This document shows positions 1 through 10,153 of a DNA stretch of 64,000 bases, in pieces (within the stretch, counting starts at the first letter, position 1; every line of letters begins with the position of its first letter). A program made the position numbers and the translations under genes. Source of the DNA: Cosmopolites sordidus. Its lineage: Eukaryota; Arthropoda; Insecta; Coleoptera; Curculionidae. The notes under the pieces were generated by a model that was given only the letters and a program-made list of their open reading frames with translations, ran no database searches and was not told the DNA's origin. Location of the stretch: assembly GCA_031761425.1 (NCBI GenBank), contig JARFXV010001171.1, forward strand, positions 186,001 through 250,000, in the 5' to 3' direction.

Positions 1-257
1 TCATTTTGTCATATAGCCTCTGCTATAACCAACTAATTTGAGTTATGAGGAGTAATGAGTTTAATGGGAATTGTTTTAAATTTTCATTATATAACCAGAT
101 AGTATATATTATTATACTTTTGTGTTATTATTATATGAAACTGTGATTCTACTACAAGATATACTGTGATGGTAGTCAGAATGTTGAATGTCGAAAGTTT
201 GTAACATCTTTGACATAATAAAAAAGTTGATTATTTAACCCTTTTTTTTATTTATTA

Positions 258-1467
258 ACGGGTCTTTCAAATTGACCGTTTTTTAACATTCTTGAATAAA
301 ACATAGATGGCGTTGTGCATCTGCCCAGACCTTGCCTCATTTCAGAAGTGTAATGTATGACATTTATAAAAATGGAGTCGTACACAATACAACAACGCTT
401 TAAAATTGTTGAATTATGGTATGAAAAAATGCGTTCAGTGAAAAATGTTTTTAGAAAATTACCTGATAATTATGGTTTACAAAATCGTCCAACTGCAAAA
501 GCATTATCAATCGAATCGTTTGAAATTTCAAAAATTTTAAGGAACTGGTTCGATGGAAGATAAAATAAGGTCGATAAAATAAGGTCGTAGTGGTCGTCCA
601 CAAAAGCATTTTGATTTGGTACGTGAAAAGTACCTGAAATTTCCATTAGTCGACGTTCCCAACACTTTGAACGCAGTGAATTCACAATATGGCTCTGAAG
701 TCATATAAGGTTCAAATAACACAGAAATTAAAGCCACTGGATCATTTAAAATGACGTGTATTTGCCAAATGGCTCAAAAAACAAACAGAAGATTTTTCCC
801 AAAGAAATAATTTTTTCAGATTAAGCACATGTTGAAATTGGTGATAATATATGTTAATGTTATGTTAATAAACAAAATTAACGCACTTGGGGTGAGGAAA
901 ATCCACGATTGATTCATGAGAAACCTTTACATTCTAAACGAATCATTGTTTGGTACGTATTATGGTCAGGAGGTGTAAGTGGGCTGTATTTCTGCTGCTG
1001 TATGCTGCTAGCGAAGCTGCAGTTGAATGGTGTTCGACATAGTAAGATGATAATTTGATTTTTGTGGGCTGAATTGAGTAATATTGATCTGAAGGATATG
1101 GGGTGCCAACAGGATAGCCCTACACCTCACTTTGCTAATAAAACAACAGATTTACTGAGAGAAAACTTTCCTGGACGAGTTTTCCGGAAATGATGATGTT
1201 AATTGGCCACCAAGATCATGTGATTTGACACCGTTGGACTATATTCTTTGGGATTACGTAATTAAAGGATGAAATTATTCGAGTCAACGGTGAGATAGAG
1301 CCATAATGCCAAAATGTCATTCAAAATTTTGACTAAAGATTAGACGTTTGTGACAATTTAAATGTCATACACTATGTTTCAGTTGGTAATAAAAAGTTTT
1401 TTTAAACCAACTTAAATTCTGTGTTTTATTCAATAATTTAACAAATCGCTCAATTTGAAATACCCTT
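258..1467 (+). mobile_element. Decayed rosa-like mariner element with TIRs
   Basis: The element is bounded by imperfect inverted repeats. The left end reads GGGTCTTTCAAATTGACC from about 260, and the right end, reverse-complemented, reads GGGTATTTCAAATTGAGC, ending at 1467. TA dinucleotides flank both sides (256-257 and 1468-1469), as expected for the IS630-Tc1-mariner superfamily. Inside is a transposase remnant full of stops. The 1.2-kb length is normal for this group. The rosa-like assignment rests on the N-terminal domain and the NWPPRSCDLTPLDY motif and is inferred from family knowledge. Confidence 0.75.
357..1360 (+). pseudogene. Rosa-like transposase pseudogene (DUF4817-type N-terminus)
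   Basis: The first 68 codons from 357 are open and resemble the helix-turn-helix domain (DUF4817 type) of rosa-like mariner transposases; they start MESYTIQQRFKIVELWYE. After a stop near 563 the frame is broken repeatedly. Recognisable DDE pieces follow, notably VNWPPRSCDLTPLDYILWDY around 1197-1260, which carries the last catalytic Asp. The first two catalytic positions are lost or unreadable. The gene is not functional. Confidence 0.7.
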
Positions 1468-2105
1468 TATATTACAAATCCAACTAATAGGTGTACCCGC
1501 AAATATTGCTGTTTCCTTCTACATCTATGGATAATAATTTAACTTAATACAACATTACTTATTTAATGGCTTATTGTTAAATTTCGAAAAAAATATGTGA
1601 ACTAGACTGGGCCAAAAAAATCGACTATTTTTTTAAAAGGAATACCGAAAATATTATTTGTGATAACAAAAAAAATATTGTAAAGGTTAGAGCCCTTAAT
1701 ACTTATATTAAGAAGTCTATCATTGCGACTTTCGGTTTTTTAATAGCGATCGCATCTTTCGTCCAAAATTCCTAAACCATCAATTTGAGAAATTTGAGCA
1801 ATACATATTCTTAAAGGGAATTGAATTCTCTACAAAATAGGTCTCATTATAAATTTACGTCAAACAAGTCGTTTCCATGTAATCGTGCCTTGAACATTGA
1901 TCTGTTTTTACATTTTACTTAAAGGAAATTGAATGCGCTACAAAAAACGTATCTTAACATTTTTCGTTAAATTCTCATCTTCCAAGGTTATTCAAGGTTA
2001 AAGTTGAATTTAAAAGTAATTTATCGCTTTGTTTGCGTTAGACCTCATTTTTTTACTTGATTAAAAAATCTTAGGCTTAATATTGAAAATACTTTTTTTT
2101 AAGTA

Positions 2106-2970
2106 AAGGGTATTCCATTAAGAGGTTTCGAATGTTGGTAACGAATAAAATAAACGTTTCATAACATACCTGAAAGTTATTTATGGCAGTGTGAAGTTGG
2201 ATAGTGTACAATTATACGTGGAATACAACATCTGTCAAATGACCGCCACGACTTCTCTGGCAGCTCACAATTCTTTTGTTGAAATCAATGTTTTTTGTTG
2301 AATAAACAAAATTGTCGCATCTGGGGCAATAAAATCCTAGAGAAATGCACGAAATCCCGATGCATGCTCAACGTGTCACAGTTTGGTGCGGTTTTTAGGC
2401 TGAGGGTATCATTGGACCGTATTTTTTTGAAGATGAAGATGAACGAGCTGTTGCAGTAAACGGAGAACGATACCGAACGATGATTGATGTTTTTTTATGG
2501 GATCAAATAATGGACATGGATTTAGAGAATATGTGGTTCCAACAAGATGGTGCGACATGTCATACAGCATGTGAAACATTGACACAGTTTGGAGGGAGGC
2601 TGATCTCCCAGTATGGGGACGTAAATTGGCCACCAAGGTCATGCGTCTTGACGCCGCTAGACTATTTTTTGTGGGGCTATGTGAAGAGCAAAGCTTACGA
2701 AAATAATCCGCAAACCGTTCAACAGTTGAAAGAAGAAATTAGGCGAATAATTCGTGACATAACTCCGCAAATGTGTTCAGCAGTAATCGAGAATTTCAAC
2801 AAAAAAATTGTGAGCTGCCAGAGAAGTCGTGGCGGTCATTTGACAGATGTTGTATTCCACGTATAATTGTACACTATCCAGCTTCGCACTGCCATAAATA
2901 ACTTTCAGGTATGTTATGAAACGTTTCTTTTATTCGTTACCATTCCGAAACCTCTTAATGGAATATCCTT
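2106..2970 (+). mobile_element. Nested rosa-like element with inverted copy of its own 3' end
   Basis: Ends AAGGGTATTCCATTAAGAGG and its complement are flanked by TA (2104-2105, 2971-2972). The inverted repeats are about 180 bp (2106-2285 and 2793-2970), far longer than usual. The right arm includes the last 25 or so codons of the transposase. The left arm is therefore an inverted copy of the 3' terminus that replaces the normal 5' end and the N-terminal coding region. It is inserted inside the foldback element. Confidence 0.75.
2288..2866 (+). pseudogene. Rosa-like transposase, C-terminal DDE half
   Basis: The frame from 2480 to 2866 is open (128 codons). The upstream part is readable only with frame changes (TVWCG, then GIIGPYFFED near 2404-2430). 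The second catalytic Asp is in WFQQDGATCHTA and the third in LTPLDYFLWGYVKS. In intact relatives the spacing between these is 41 residues (DD41D); here it is 37 after a short deletion, and the Asp of SCDLTP is Val. The HTH domain is absent because the 5' end is replaced by an inverted 3' copy. The stop at 2866 follows VVFHV, the expected C-terminus. Confidence 0.8.
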
Positions 2971-4199
2971 TATAATCACTAAATTTTTTCAAAAATTCAT
3001 AATTTATTTAAATTTGATTTTCCTTAAAGAGTTGTTTATCTAGGAAAATTCATTTTACTGTATTTAACTAGCTGTAAGAGTAAAAAATATGCGGCTCTTT
3101 ATTTATAAAGCATTTATCTTTGATATTATACAGTTTTATATGTATATAAAAATCGAATTATGAATTAGAAATGAATAGTATTAATGGAGTAGATAGAAAA
3201 ATCATTGCGTGTAAAATAATTTATATATTACAAAAGAAAAGATCATAAATCCCTAATTACTCACAAATAATAGCGAACTACCAATTTCAAAAAACACTTA
3301 CTCAATCAAATTAACTTTATTACAATCAGGGAATTTTTTCGATATTCACTAACGACTAACCATAAGTACTGGAGTTGTTCTTCGTCTTTGGTACGATACT
3401 TATTGTAATCTTCAATCAATGTTACACCATGTTCCGCTACATCATTTACAACAGCCAATTTTTCGAAAAATTGCTTACATTCTTGAAAACTGTCAATGTT
3501 GGACCAATTGTGTATATCTTCATCGATAAAATAAATTTAACCTTGAATAACTTTAGAAGGAGTGAATTTAACGAAAAATGTTAAGATACCTTTTTTTGTA
3601 GCGCATTCAATTTCCTTTAAGAATATGTATTGTATTTTTTTCAAATATAAATTCGTTCATTGGTTACAACATTTTAAATGTGAAAAGTAAAATTGTAAAA
3701 ACAGATCAATGTTCCAGGCACGCTTACATGGAAACGGAGAAAAAAAAATTTGTAGAGAATTCAATTCCCTTCAAGAATATGTATAGCTCAAATTTTTCAA
3801 ATTGATGGTTTGGTCCAAAAGGAGTTTTGGGCGAAAAATGCAATTACTATTAAAAATTCCGAAAGTCGCGATGATACACTTCTTAATATAAATATTAAGG
3901 GCTCTAACTTTAAAAATAATTTTTTTTTGTCAGTAGAAATAATATTTTCGGTATCGCTTTCAAAAACAAAAAGTCGATTTTTTTGGCCCAGTCTAATGTG
4001 AACCTTATAAGAATGGAGGAGTAATGTGTGGATAAGTTCCATATTAGATATTTAATCCTTTTATGACTTGGGAAAGCATAACAATGTCACTAAAACCATT
4101 AATGCATTTTATCCTGGTGTCTGTGATAGTAGAACATGTCAGTGCTGATTTAAATAATTTAAGAAAGATAATAACAATTATAACGGCTTTATAAAATCC

Positions 4200-4560
4200 G
4201 ACCTGTTAGGTTTGATAAGGATCTGTTGTTGGCTGAAATTGAATGTAATCACCAAACAAACCATTCAGAAATTAGCAGCAAAGCTTAAACCTTCACGGCA
4301 CATAATACAACGGTGTATAAAACAATTTGAAAAAGTTCAAAGGGAAGGAATATGGGTGCTATATCAACTTTCAGTTGAAAGCAAAAACCACCTGCAGTGC
4401 AGTCTTGTCCATATTAAGCAGATCCTTTTCGTCAACAAAATGTCGCTGAAGATAAAAAATTGATTTCACAAAGCAATTTATGTAAGAAAACATAGTGGCT
4501 AACACCAGGACAATCACCTCTGTCTATTCAAAACCAGGTCTTCACCCTAAAAAAGGGTTA
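4200..4560 (+). pseudogene. Mariner transposase fragment
   Basis: The frame 4212-4463 carries KLAAKLKPSRHIIQRCIKQF and VQREGIWVLYQLS, matching the second helix-turn-helix and the WVPHEL block of mariner. Further on, another frame reads QWLTPGQSPLS, resembling the segment that follows the first catalytic Asp. No complete catalytic triad is present. It is a decayed fragment without visible terminal repeats. Confidence 0.6.
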
Positions 4561-4689
4561 CTGTTACAGCAGCACATCACAAGAACATCAGAAAATCGTA
4601 GCCATGAGTTTTCTTGCAAATGAAACAGTTTTTGTTTTCTTTATAGCATTTTTACCCACTATTTGCTTTGCTACTTCATTTCTGTTCAT

Positions 4690-4862
4690 AAAACTTGAAG
4701 AATTTAAACTCAAAGAGATTTACCACTAAACAACAAATTTTTTGTTTCCCTGATTGAATGAATGGAGAATGATTGAATTGAAGAAGATGTCCTGATGTTG
4801 CTAACATGGCTAACAAAACGCGGTTCGAGAAACTAAAATAAGTGATTTGGCAACTATACCAC
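4690..4862 (+). repeat. PLE tail fragment with degenerate hammerhead-like core
   Basis: This tract resembles the tails seen at 22709, 22995, 30780 and 49895. It opens with AAACTCAAAGAGATTTACCA in inverse orientation and later reads CTGATGT (4792-4798), a TGCTAAC/GCTAAC hairpin, AAAAC, and GTGATTTGG. The core differs from the hammerhead consensus at A9 (T) and at the GAAA (AAAA), so it is probably inactive. It belongs to the PLE family of 28985-30860 by tail similarity. Confidence 0.5.
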
Positions 4863-5536
4863 TTTCAAATGGCACAATATCGAGACGTGTTATTGAAATG
4901 ACCAATTATCATGATCAAATAATTGAAAATGTTGTTGGCTGAATGTCTCCTTTTCGAGAAATCAATTTTTCCGGAAAAAGCGTCTGAACGATGGGGACAA
5001 AGAGAGATTGGAAGTGTGGCAGGTAGCTGCGTCCTGTTGGAACCGAGTGTATCCTTCAAATTCTACAAGAGTTTCGTTATACAACTATTGTCGATGTATG
5101 CGTAATTTCGATAATATACTGAACGAGTCTACTGTTTTTATCAGCTGTTATACATAAAGTTTAATTCTAGTACAAATCTGGTGATTTCCCTCGATTCCAT
5201 CCTTGCTTCTTATCTTATCGTCGTAAGTTATATACACTCACACTTGAGCTGTGGCTCTGACTGAAACCTGCTTCTAAATTCGATCAGCTGTTTTATTATT
5301 TGATTGTACTGTGATTTCGGGATTTAACTTATTTCTTGTGTTTGTGCGCACGTCATATACATATTTCAATCACAACGAAAATATACTCACTGTATGTGAA
5401 ATATGTTCCTATATGCGATTGGTACATGTGATAAAGTAAACGGTTTAAGAGATATTATTTTTCTCATGATATGATATATTTTTTGTACACTACTAATATA
5501 AATAATATTCTTGAGATTTTCTGATACAAGGACTGC
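4863..5536. other. Unassigned spacer
   Basis: No coding region or repeat was recognised. Two short overlapping frames near 4865-5105 on opposite strands have no family resemblance and look like chance ORFs. Confidence 0.4.
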
Positions 5537-5538
5537 TA

Positions 5539-6626
5539 TTTATGTTTCCGGAATTGGCAACAATAGTGTATACGACTGTATACGCACTGAGAACGTTTTG
5601 TAATACGGATGTTATTTGTATTGTTTGGTGATTTGAAAATTTCATCTCAGTGAAATGCTATTAATTGGTTAGAATTTTCGTGCGATGATTTACAACGACT
5701 TTCGACGTGGATTATCGTAACAACAGTACATCGATCAACTCACTTCGAGTTTTGGTGATGAAAAACCATTTAGAACCTCTATATATTACTGGTTTAGTGA
5801 ATTCAATCGTGGCTGTCGTTGGCTTACGGACGAATTTAATACGGGCCGCCCAAAATTGTTTATTGAGTCAGAAAACATCGATACTGCGCGCGAACTGATA
5901 AAGCAAGATCGATCGCAAAATTTTACATTCATATTTAGCCGTGAAAAAGATTTATACGCATTGAATTCCGCATAATTTGACAATCGCTCAAAAAAGGCTC
6001 GTGTCGATTGATGCAAAGAAATGCTAGAAAAATACCAGCGTGGTGCGTCAAAAACCGTGTGTAATATCTACACAGGTAACAAATCTTGTATGGGTCTTTC
6101 AAAATGAGCCAAACCGAACAAAAGTTGTTCGCGTAAGAAGCACTTTAAAACAAATGGTCCCCCTTTTTTTTAAGATAAATAAGCATAGAGAATCGTAGAA
6201 CGATCAATTCTGAATAGTACCCAACCATTTGTTTGCCAGAAGTATTTGAAGAAATAAGAACAAACAACCAGTTACGCAGGATCATTCTTCACCATGACAA
6301 CGCGAGCTTTCGCACATCGGCCCGAATAACTCAATATTTTACCGTTCAAAACATCGAATTGTTGGGTCATCCGCCGTACAGTTCTGATTTAGCATCCAAT
6401 GATTTCTTTTTGTTTCCGTCTGTGAAGAATAAACTACGTGGTCAACGATTTTCGATGTCAGAAGAAGCGGTTGATGCTGGTTGAAAATTGGTCCAAACTA
6501 TGCTATGATGCTATGCAAATTGGTATGAAAAAGTGTATTGATCATCGCGGAGAATATTTTGAAAAGCGATAAAACCATTTTCAATATTTCTATATTTGTT
6601 TTTATTTTTTATTCCGGATACATAAA
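5539..6626 (+). mobile_element. Mariner element with short TIRs
   Basis: The left end TTTATGTTTCCGGAAT at 5539 and the right end ATTCCGGATACATAAA ending at 6626 are inverted copies with one mismatch. TA dinucleotides flank both (5537-5538, 6627-6628). The 1.09-kb size is somewhat short for mariner, consistent with internal deletion of the transposase middle. It encodes a broken DD34D transposase on the same strand. Confidence 0.8.
5683..6570 (+). pseudogene. Mariner (DD34D) transposase pseudogene
   Basis: The N-terminal HTH part is readable from about 5683 (YNDFRRGLS, then FGDEKPFRTSIYYWFSEFNR). The linker and first catalytic region follow as KARVD and YQRGASKTVCNIYTG around 5995-6080. Codons 6233-6484 read PEVFEEIRTNNQLRRIILHH then DNAS and PPYSSDLASNDFFLF. 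The second and third catalytic Asp residues are present with exactly 34 residues between them, the mariner hallmark. Several stops and frame changes and a deletion in the middle make it inactive. Confidence 0.85.
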
Positions 6627-6854
6627 TAACAACCCTCGTAATTGTGATAGAAAATTGCATTCATCATTGGTGAGTAATTTTTTTCTTGACGTGCGTAGGT
6701 ATAATGTAGCCCATTTATTATCATATGTTGTCAGTTGTGGTATTTGCTGAAACGTAATACGTAACCGTAAACGTTGGAATTTGAACTTTACTTTTCATCT
6801 AGCAATTTCATGGAATTGAGAGTATCGGAATTGAGAGTCATATCTCATATTTCA

Positions 6855-8767
6855 TGTCAATTCCTGCAAAAAAAATCAATGATGAATGTTATTAAATTGA
6901 TCTTTCAAATACAGAATATATTTTAATTTTTGTTGATAGTAAGATAAACATATTAGGCGCCTTTGAGGAAAATAGCAGAAAAGAACTGAATTAAACGAAC
7001 AATTTATTGAGTTTTCTGGCATACTATTTGTCGTATGATTTAGTAAAAAAATCTCCGATGAGTAAACCATTATACTAAGATAAGTTAGTTGTAATTATAG
7101 TTATCGGGTGCATCCGGTGTATTTTTTGGCAATGAATACAACATTTTTTTAAATGCAATTGCGTTTCATTTTCCTTAAAAGTTAAAAAAATCCTCATAAG
7201 CACTTCAAAGACGGATTCATATATTTAATATCTCGACATTGTTGATAATAATAAACCTTGTTAAAAAATCAAACAAATACCGTACATCAAGCGTCATATT
7301 AGATATGATTTTTTCCTGTTTTTTAAATTGAAGAAACCACTTCATTCATTATAATCATCATCATCATCAATCATCCAAACCATCATCGTGAGTCCGTGTC
7401 CGATTCACTGCGGGATAAAGGCCTTTTCAACATGCTTCCAACTTTCACGGTCCTGAGCTTTTCTCTCTGTCTGGCTCTCTTGCCTCCATTCCTCCTATGC
7501 CATTCAGGTTTAATATACTTAATGATGTCATCAGTCCATCGTGCTTTCGGTTTTTTTCGTGGGCGTTTGCGATCAAGCGGTATCCACTCTACGATTGCCT
7601 TGGTCCATCTGTCGTCCCATCGCCTTGCTATATGGCCTGTCCATCTTTATTTCAATTCCTTTATTCTTCCAATGATATTACATACTTTCGTTTGTTCCCT
7701 GATCCATGTGCAGGGCTTTCTGCCCTGTCTTGTAATACCAAGCATACATCTTTCCATTTCCCTTTGTGCTACCCGAAGTTTTTAAATTGATTGCGATGTG
7801 AGTGCTCATGTTTCCCTTCCATTTGTCAAACATAAATACGAAAAAGAAAATCAATGACTGTGGTATTAAATTGATCGTTCAAATACAGAATATATTTAAA
7901 TTTTTGTTGTTAGTAAGGCGTCTCTGACATATTAGGCGTCTCTGAGGAAATTATAGAAAACAACTAAATTAAACAAACAATTTATTGAGTATTCTATCAT
8001 ACTATTTGTCGTATGGCTCATGGTTTAGTAAAAAATCCCCGATGACTAAACCATTATACTAAGATAAGTTTGTTATCGGATGTATATTATTTTTTTTTAT
8101 CGGATATATCCGGTTTATTTTTAGGTAATAAATACTAAATTTTATTAAATGCAGTTGTGTTTCATTTCCTTTTAAAATTTAAAAATAATCCTCATAAGCA
8201 CTTCAAAGTCGATTCATATATATATTATCTCGATATTATTGATAATAATAAACCTTGTTAAAAAATCAAACAAACACCTTACCTCAAGCATCATATTCAG
8301 TAGATATGAGTTTTTCTTGTTCCTTGAATTGAAGAAACCACTTCATCCATTATCATCATCATCATCATCATGAGCCCGTGTCGATCCACTGCAGGATAAA
8401 GACCTCTTCAGCATGCTTCCAACTTTCACGGTCCTGAGCTTTCCTCTCTGCCTGCCTCTCTTTTCTCCTTTCCTCCTCTGTCGGATGTTAATATACTTAA
8501 CAATATCATCAGTGCATCGTGCTTTTGGATTTCTTCGTGGGCATTTGCGATCAAGAGGTATCAACTCTACGATTGCCTTGGTCCATCTGTACTCTTCCTT
8601 ACTCTTCCAATGATATCACATACTTTCGTTTGTTCCCTGATCCATGTGCAGGGCTTTCTGTCCCATCTTGTAATGCCTAGTATATATCTTTCCATTCCCC
8701 TCTGAGCTACCCGAAGTTTTTAAGTTGATTGCGATGTGCGTGTCCAGGTTTCACTTCCGTATGTCAA
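6855..8767. repeat. Direct tandem duplication of about 0.95 kb
   Basis: Unit 1 (about 6855-7831) and unit 2 (about 7843-8767) are about 85-90 percent alike. Shared landmarks include TTAAATTGATC, CATATTAGGCG, TACTATTTGTCGTATG, AACCTTGTTAAAAAATCAAA, the TCATCATC run, and CAACTTTCACGGTCCTGAGC. Each unit contains about 0.5 kb of AT-rich DNA plus the 3' end of a minus-strand RTE-BovB-like element. Unit 2 continues into the rest of that element, so a local duplication is simpler than two retrotranspositions. Confidence 0.8.
7390..7840 (-). pseudogene. RTE-BovB-like ORF, duplicated C-terminal end
   Basis: Read on the minus strand in broken frames, this gives the C-terminal region typical of RTE-BovB proteins, including pieces such as AQDRESWKHVEKAF before a (TGA)n-like tail at about 7352-7375. 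It is the truncated twin of the C-terminus at 8340-8767. Open frames on the plus strand here are antisense. Confidence 0.65.
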
Positions 8768-9940
8768 ACGGGCACTAGGTACACTGATCGAAGACTTGTT
8801 TTCAGGTAAAGTGGTAGTGAGGATTTTGTTCTTAAACACTATGTTGAGTGTGCTAAATCTTTGCCAGCTACATTTAATATTGCGTTACACCCCTGAGCGG
8901 TATCCCTCTTCCTTGTAATCCTCTGTCCAAGATATATAAAGCGGTCCACAACCTCCAAACTCATTCCTAAAATTACCCTCAGCAAATTTATTAAATGTAA
9001 TCTAACTTTTTTTCAGATTTATTTTTAAGTCAAATAGTTCTCTAGCTGTTTGAAGCTCTTGCATGCAACTGTGAAGCTCTTCTGGGTTTTGTGAAAGGAG
9101 AACGTTCTCATCTGTGAAATAAGGTGGCTTAAGTATACACTATTGATTGTTATACCATCCTGTTTCCAATTCAGATTACGGAATACTTCTTCTAGGCAAG
9201 CTGAGAAAAGAATAGGCGATATTGGGTCACCCTGTTGTACCCCACTTTACATTAATTTCAACTTCAAGCGCAGTGACATGGTGTATTCGTTGTGCCTTTC
9301 TATGGTCTGTATAATCTGGATGGGATGCATTGTACTGAATCCACTTCTGAATCCTGCTTGCTCTCTTGGTTGTGCGTCATTCAGTTTTCTTAATATTCTT
9401 TTAGATATTATCTTAGGAAAATCACTTCTGTATTCTTCCATGTCAGGGATTTTATGTTCCTTGAGGTATTTTGAATATAATTTTGCCAGTGTTTTAGGTA
9501 CCATTTGACCGTCTGCTTTTAGCATTTCGGCAGTCACACTGTCCTTTCCTGGAGTCTTGCCGTTTTCATCGATTCTATAGCACTTGTTACTTCCTCCACT
9601 AGGATATCTGGCATTTGTTCTTCTGTGGGTATTGTTGTCTTTGATTGGTTCTGATCTTCATATAACTGTGAATAAACTTTTCTGACAACCCCTAACATTT
9701 GCATACGCGTTCTGCACACTGTGCCATTCTCACGCATTAAGGCATATATTTGCGTTCTTTTGTTTCTCAGCCTCTGTTTAGCCTTGTTAATTCCTTTGTT
9801 TTTTCCAGGGGTTTTTGTACTAGCTGCATGTTGAACTGGCGCATGTCCTCTTTGATACGTTTTCTGATAGTTTTGCAGAGCTCAGCGTACAGCGACATAT
9901 GTTCCGTCTCTCGAGGTTCAGACTCTTCAGTGCGCCGACA
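8340..9940 (-). pseudogene. RTE-BovB-like retrotransposon, reverse transcriptase part
   Basis: Minus-strand segments spell an RTE-BovB reverse transcriptase. From N to C they are VRKVYSQLYEDQNQSKTTIP (9700-9600), TAEMLKADGQMVPKTLAKLY (9537 downward), AGFRSGFSTM, GVQQGDPISPILFSACLEEV (around 9240-9180), and FTDENVLLSQ, where FADD is expected, so the catalytic motif is damaged. The C-terminus ends at a (TGA)n-like tail near 8345-8370, a typical RTE 3' end. The endonuclease domain is missing (5' truncated at about 9940). Frames are interrupted throughout. A second copy of this family lies at 61090-62390. Confidence 0.8.
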
Positions 9941-10153
9941 TATACCATATCATCAAGAATAGGGAGACCCTATCCACAGCCAATAACCCATGTTTTCGCC
10001 GACCTTCCTACTACTACTTGTCCTGGAGGTTAAGTTGACCCGAAGGCCCTGACTTGTATTCGCTGATTTTTTCGAACGTCACGACAATGTCGCTTGTTCG
10101 AAGGGTTTTAGCTGCCGTCCTTTAGGCATGGAGGTGATGACCGAAGAGGATGG

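Larger units (their letters stand above)
1595..4003. mobile_element. Foldback-like element with about 400-bp arms and 8-bp TSD
   Basis: Two long imperfect inverted arms are visible. The left arm runs about 1603-2012 and the right about 3530-3995. Tips are TAGACTGGGCCAAAAAAATC on the left and its complement on the right. The 8-mer ATGTGAAC lies immediately outside both tips (1595-1602 and 3996-4003), which I read as the target-site duplication. Arm similarity includes GTAGCGCATTCAATTTCCTT and GAGAATTCAATTCCCTT segments with their complements. The centre holds a nested rosa-like element (2106-2970) and AT-rich DNA without a convincing gene. An 8-bp duplication points away from mariner and toward hAT-, P-, Merlin- or foldback-type mobilisation; which one is unknown. 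Confidence 0.75.

Noticed and set aside
7396..7790. Two overlapping plus-strand frames of 129 and 97 codons
   Set aside because: Antisense to the duplicated RTE-BovB C-terminus.
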